In this document: positions 62,121 through 64,000 of the stretch, one piece after another
Numbering within the stretch: position 1 is the first letter of the stretch
How the letters are laid out: each line of letters starts with the position of its first letter
NCBI GenBank assembly: GCA_963920705.1
Contig: CAWUCO010000219.1
Span: 1,550,001-1,614,000 of the forward strand
DNA length: 64,000 nucleotides
Origin: Odiellus spinosus
Taxonomy: Eukaryota > Arthropoda > Arachnida > Opiliones > Phalangiidae
Direction of reading: 5' to 3'
The notes under the pieces: model-generated
Databases searched by the model: none
The model's input: only the letters and a program-made list of their open reading frames with translations
What the model was told of the DNA's origin: nothing
Translations under genes and position numbers: made by a program

Positions 62121-63200
62121 AAATTTTTCGATCTATACTTGGGAAATTTTTTGATCTATACTTGGGAAATTTTTCGATCTATACTTGGGCAATTTTTCGA
62201 TCAGTACTTGGGAAATTTTTCGATCTGTACTTGGGAAATTTTTCGATCTATACTTGGAAAATTTTTCTATCTATACTTGGGAAATTTTTCGATCTATACT
62301 TGGAAAATTTTTGAATCTCTACTTGGGAAATTTTTGAATCTCTTCTTGGGAAATTTTTGAATCTCTTCTTGGGAAATTTTTGGATCTATACTTGGGAAAT
62401 TTTTGGATCTATACTTGGGAAATTTTTGGATCTATACTTGGGAAATTTTTGGATCTATACTCGGGAAATTTTTGGATCTATTTTTGGGAAATTTTTCGAT
62501 CTATTCTTGGGAAATTTTTGGATCTATACTTGGGAAATTTTTGGATCTATACTTGGGAAATTTTTGGATCTATACTTGAGAAATATTTGGATCTATACTT
62601 GGGTAATTTTTGAATCTATACTTTGGAAATTTTTGGATCTTTTCTTGGGAAATTTTTGGATCTATACTTGGGAAAGTTTTGGATCTATACTTGGGAAATT
62701 TTTGGATCTAAACTAGGGAATTTTTGAATCTCTACTTTGGAAATTTTTGAATCTCTACTTGGGAAATTTTACGATCTATACTTGGGAAATTTTTCGATCT
62801 ATACTAGGGAAATTTTTCGATCTATACTTGGGAAATTTTTCGATCTATACTTGGGAAATTTTTCGATCTAACTTGGGAAATTTTTCGATCTATACTTGGG
62901 AAATTTTTCGATCTATACTTGGGAAATTTTTCGATCTATACTTGGGAAATTTTTCGATCTATACTTGCGAAATTTTTGGATCTATTCTTGGGAAATTTTT
63001 GGATCTATACTTGGGAAAGTTTTGGATCTATACTTGGGAAATTTTTGGATCTAAACTAGGGAATTTTTGATCTCTACTTTGGAAATTTTTGAATCTCTAC
63101 TTGGGAAATTTTTGAATCTCTACTTGGGAAATTTTTGAATCTCTTCTTGGGAAATTTTTGAATCTCTACTTTGGAAATTTTTGAATCTCTACTTTGGAAA
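62121..63200. repeat. About 1.1-kb domain III block, copy 3
   Basis: Third copy at a shift of 1,740 from copy 2. Private changes include CTTGAGAAATATTTGG near 62,576 and GGATCTTTTCTTGGG near 62,637. It keeps CTTGGGAAAG near 63,011 where copy 2 has CTTTTGAAAG, so that change in copy 2 came later or was acquired by conversion. Confidence 0.82.
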
Positions 63201-63460
63201 TTTTTCGATCTATACTTGGGAAATTTTACGATCTATACTTGGGAAATTTTTCGATCTATACTTGGGAAATTTTTCGATCTATACTTGGGAAATTTTACGA
63301 TCTATACTTGGGAAATTTTTCGATCTATATTTGGAAAATTTTTCGATCTATACTTGGGAAATTTTTCGATCTATACTTGGGCAATTTTTCGATCTGTACT
63401 TGGGAAATTTTTCGATCTGTACTTGGGAAATTTTTCGATCTATACTTGGAAAATTTTTCG

Positions 63461-64000
63461 ATCTATACTTGGGAAATTTTTCGATCTATACTTGGGAAAT
63501 TTTTCGATCTAACTTGGGAAATTTTTCGATCTATACTTGGGAAATTTTTCGATCTATACTTGGGAAATTTTTCGATCTATACTTGGGAAATTTTTCGATC
63601 TATACTTGCGAAATTTTTGGATCTATTCTTGGGAAATTTTTGGATCTATACTTTTGAAAGTTTTGGATCTATACTTGGGAAATTTTTGGATCTAAACTAG
63701 GGAATTTTTGATCTCTACTTTGGAAATTTTTGAATCTCTACTTGGGAAATTTTTGAATCTCTACTTGGGAAATTTTTGAATCTCTTCTTGGGAAATTTTT
63801 GAATCTCTACTTTGGAAATTTTTGAATCTCTACTTTGGAAATTTTTGAATTTCTACTTGGGAAATTTTTGGATCTATTCTTGGGAAATTTTTGGATCTAT
63901 ACTTGGGAAAGTTTTGGATCTATACTTGGGAAATTTTTGGATCTAAACTAGGGAATTTTTGAATCTCTACTTGGGAAATTTTACGATCTATACTTGGGAA
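63461..64000. repeat. 540-bp segment, second copy, cut by window end
   Basis: Second copy at a shift of 2,381 from 61080. It shows that the domain III pattern continues past the right edge. The window ends inside the left block of a monomer (ACTTGGGAA). Confidence 0.85.

Larger units (their letters stand above)
1..64000. repeat. 23-bp satellite array, head-to-tail, fills the window
   Basis: Every line of the window is made of a monomer of about 23 bp: ACTTGGG, then AAATTTTT, then an eight-base right block, usually CGATCTAT. Starts step by 23 (22, 45, 68, 91, 114 and so on), giving about 2,780 copies. All copies point the same way; I saw no reversed copy and no non-repeat insertion. The array is cut at both window edges. 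The commonest monomer has 7 G/C of 23. The length is typical of eukaryotic heterochromatic satellite, which is an inference; no centromere protein site such as a CENP-B box was recognised. Monomers of 21, 22, 24 and 28 bp occur as rare length variants and are useful markers. No promoter, terminator or gene could be supported anywhere. Confidence 0.98.
46959..64000. repeat. Domain III: HOR family marked by CTAACTTGGG
   Basis: Private or nearly private markers are a 21-bp A monomer ending CGATCTA before ACTTGGG, a C monomer with GGGAAAGTTTTGG (from about 53.17 kb), and CGATCAGTAC replacing CGATCTGTAC (from about 53.81 kb). The 21-bp monomer is near 49.40, 52.11, 53.37, 54.06, 54.70, 55.72, 56.45, 57.05, 58.15, 58.81, 61.13, 61.63, 62.87 and 63.51 kb, with one earlier copy near 32.65 kb. 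C blocks are frequent. The domain runs off the right edge. Confidence 0.83.

Noticed and set aside
1..64000. Hundreds of + strand open frames of about 60-223 codons that look like a repeat-protein family
   Set aside because: All frames of the same 23-bp unit translate to one 23-residue cycle. Starts are nearly all TTG, ends fall at the TGA of family B, the same DNA is open in two or three frames at once, and substitutions ignore codon position. No promoter or ribosome-binding context was seen.
1..64000. CRISPR array
   Set aside because: The repeat period is about 23 bp with no unique spacers; everything between repeat copies is repeat. There are no cas genes.
1..64000. Telomere repeat or rolling-circle replication origin array
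   Set aside because: The unit is far longer than usual telomere repeats, lacks their G-rich form, and no replication gene or stem-loop was found.
1..64000. CENP-B box or other known centromere motif
   Set aside because: No stretch matching the CENP-B box pattern as I know it was seen; the short palindromes present (AAATTT, TCGA, GATC) are too simple to count as evidence.
1..64000. Transposable element or gene fragment embedded in the array
   Set aside because: Reading the whole window, every line keeps the ACTTGGG, AAATTTTT and right-block pattern. No segment longer than about 10 bases falls outside the monomer.
1..64000. Inverted copies or hairpin-forming long palindromes
   Set aside because: All copies are in direct orientation. 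I saw no reverse-complement monomer (CCCAAGT order) on the + strand.
1..64000. Naming the species or the satellite family
   Set aside because: I do not recognise the monomer. A search of the consensus against satellite databases and assemblies would be decisive and was not possible.

Overview
The whole window is one uninterrupted tandem satellite array. A monomer of about 23 bp is repeated head-to-tail roughly 2,780 times (64,000/23), always in the same orientation. The array starts and ends inside a monomer, so both edges are cut by the window. I found no protein-coding gene, RNA gene, transposon, CRISPR array, origin or non-repeat island. The many open frames on the + strand are a by-product of the repeat and are not annotated as genes. 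A 64-kb AT-rich satellite (about 30% GC in the commonest monomer) points to eukaryotic constitutive heterochromatin: centromere, pericentromere, subtelomere, or a sex or B chromosome. I do not recognise the repeat and cannot name the organism.

Each monomer has a left ACTTGGG block, a nearly invariant AAATTTTT core and a right block. The right block defines the families: A (CGATCTAT, the majority), B (GAATCTCT), C (GGATCTAT) and D (GGGCAA on the left with CGATCTGT on the right). Runs of A, B, C and D alternate in a fixed order and build higher-order repeats (HORs) of about 0.4 to 3 kb. These HORs were duplicated, shortened by whole monomers and shuffled. Most length changes between copies are exact multiples of 23 bp, the footprint of unequal exchange between misaligned monomers.

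Three sequence domains can be told apart by private variant monomers. Domain I (1 to about 15.4 kb) carries a 28-bp monomer with CTCTACTATAC, a recurrent block of about 975 bp and a recurrent block of about 2.1-2.2 kb. A mixed zone (15.4-17.3 kb) follows. Domain II (about 17.3-47 kb) is marked by 24 copies of ATACTCTCGAAA. It contains tandem duplications with periods of about 2.87 kb, 1.4 kb and 2.25-2.66 kb. Domain III (about 47-64 kb) is marked by 21-bp monomers (CGATCTAACTTGGG), GGGAAAGTTTTGG and CGATCAGTAC. It opens with a nearly perfect 2,711-bp tandem duplication. An island of domain II sequence lies inside domain III at about 59.6-60.3 kb.

The most informative items are the 2,711-bp duplication, two recombination junctions that can be read nearly to the base (about 29,671 and 46,981), the domain structure, the displaced island, and the split of CpG/GATC versus GANTC sites between monomer families. 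Coordinates of HOR edges come from reading by eye. Those called exact were checked base by base at the first mismatch; those marked 'about' may be off by one or two monomers.
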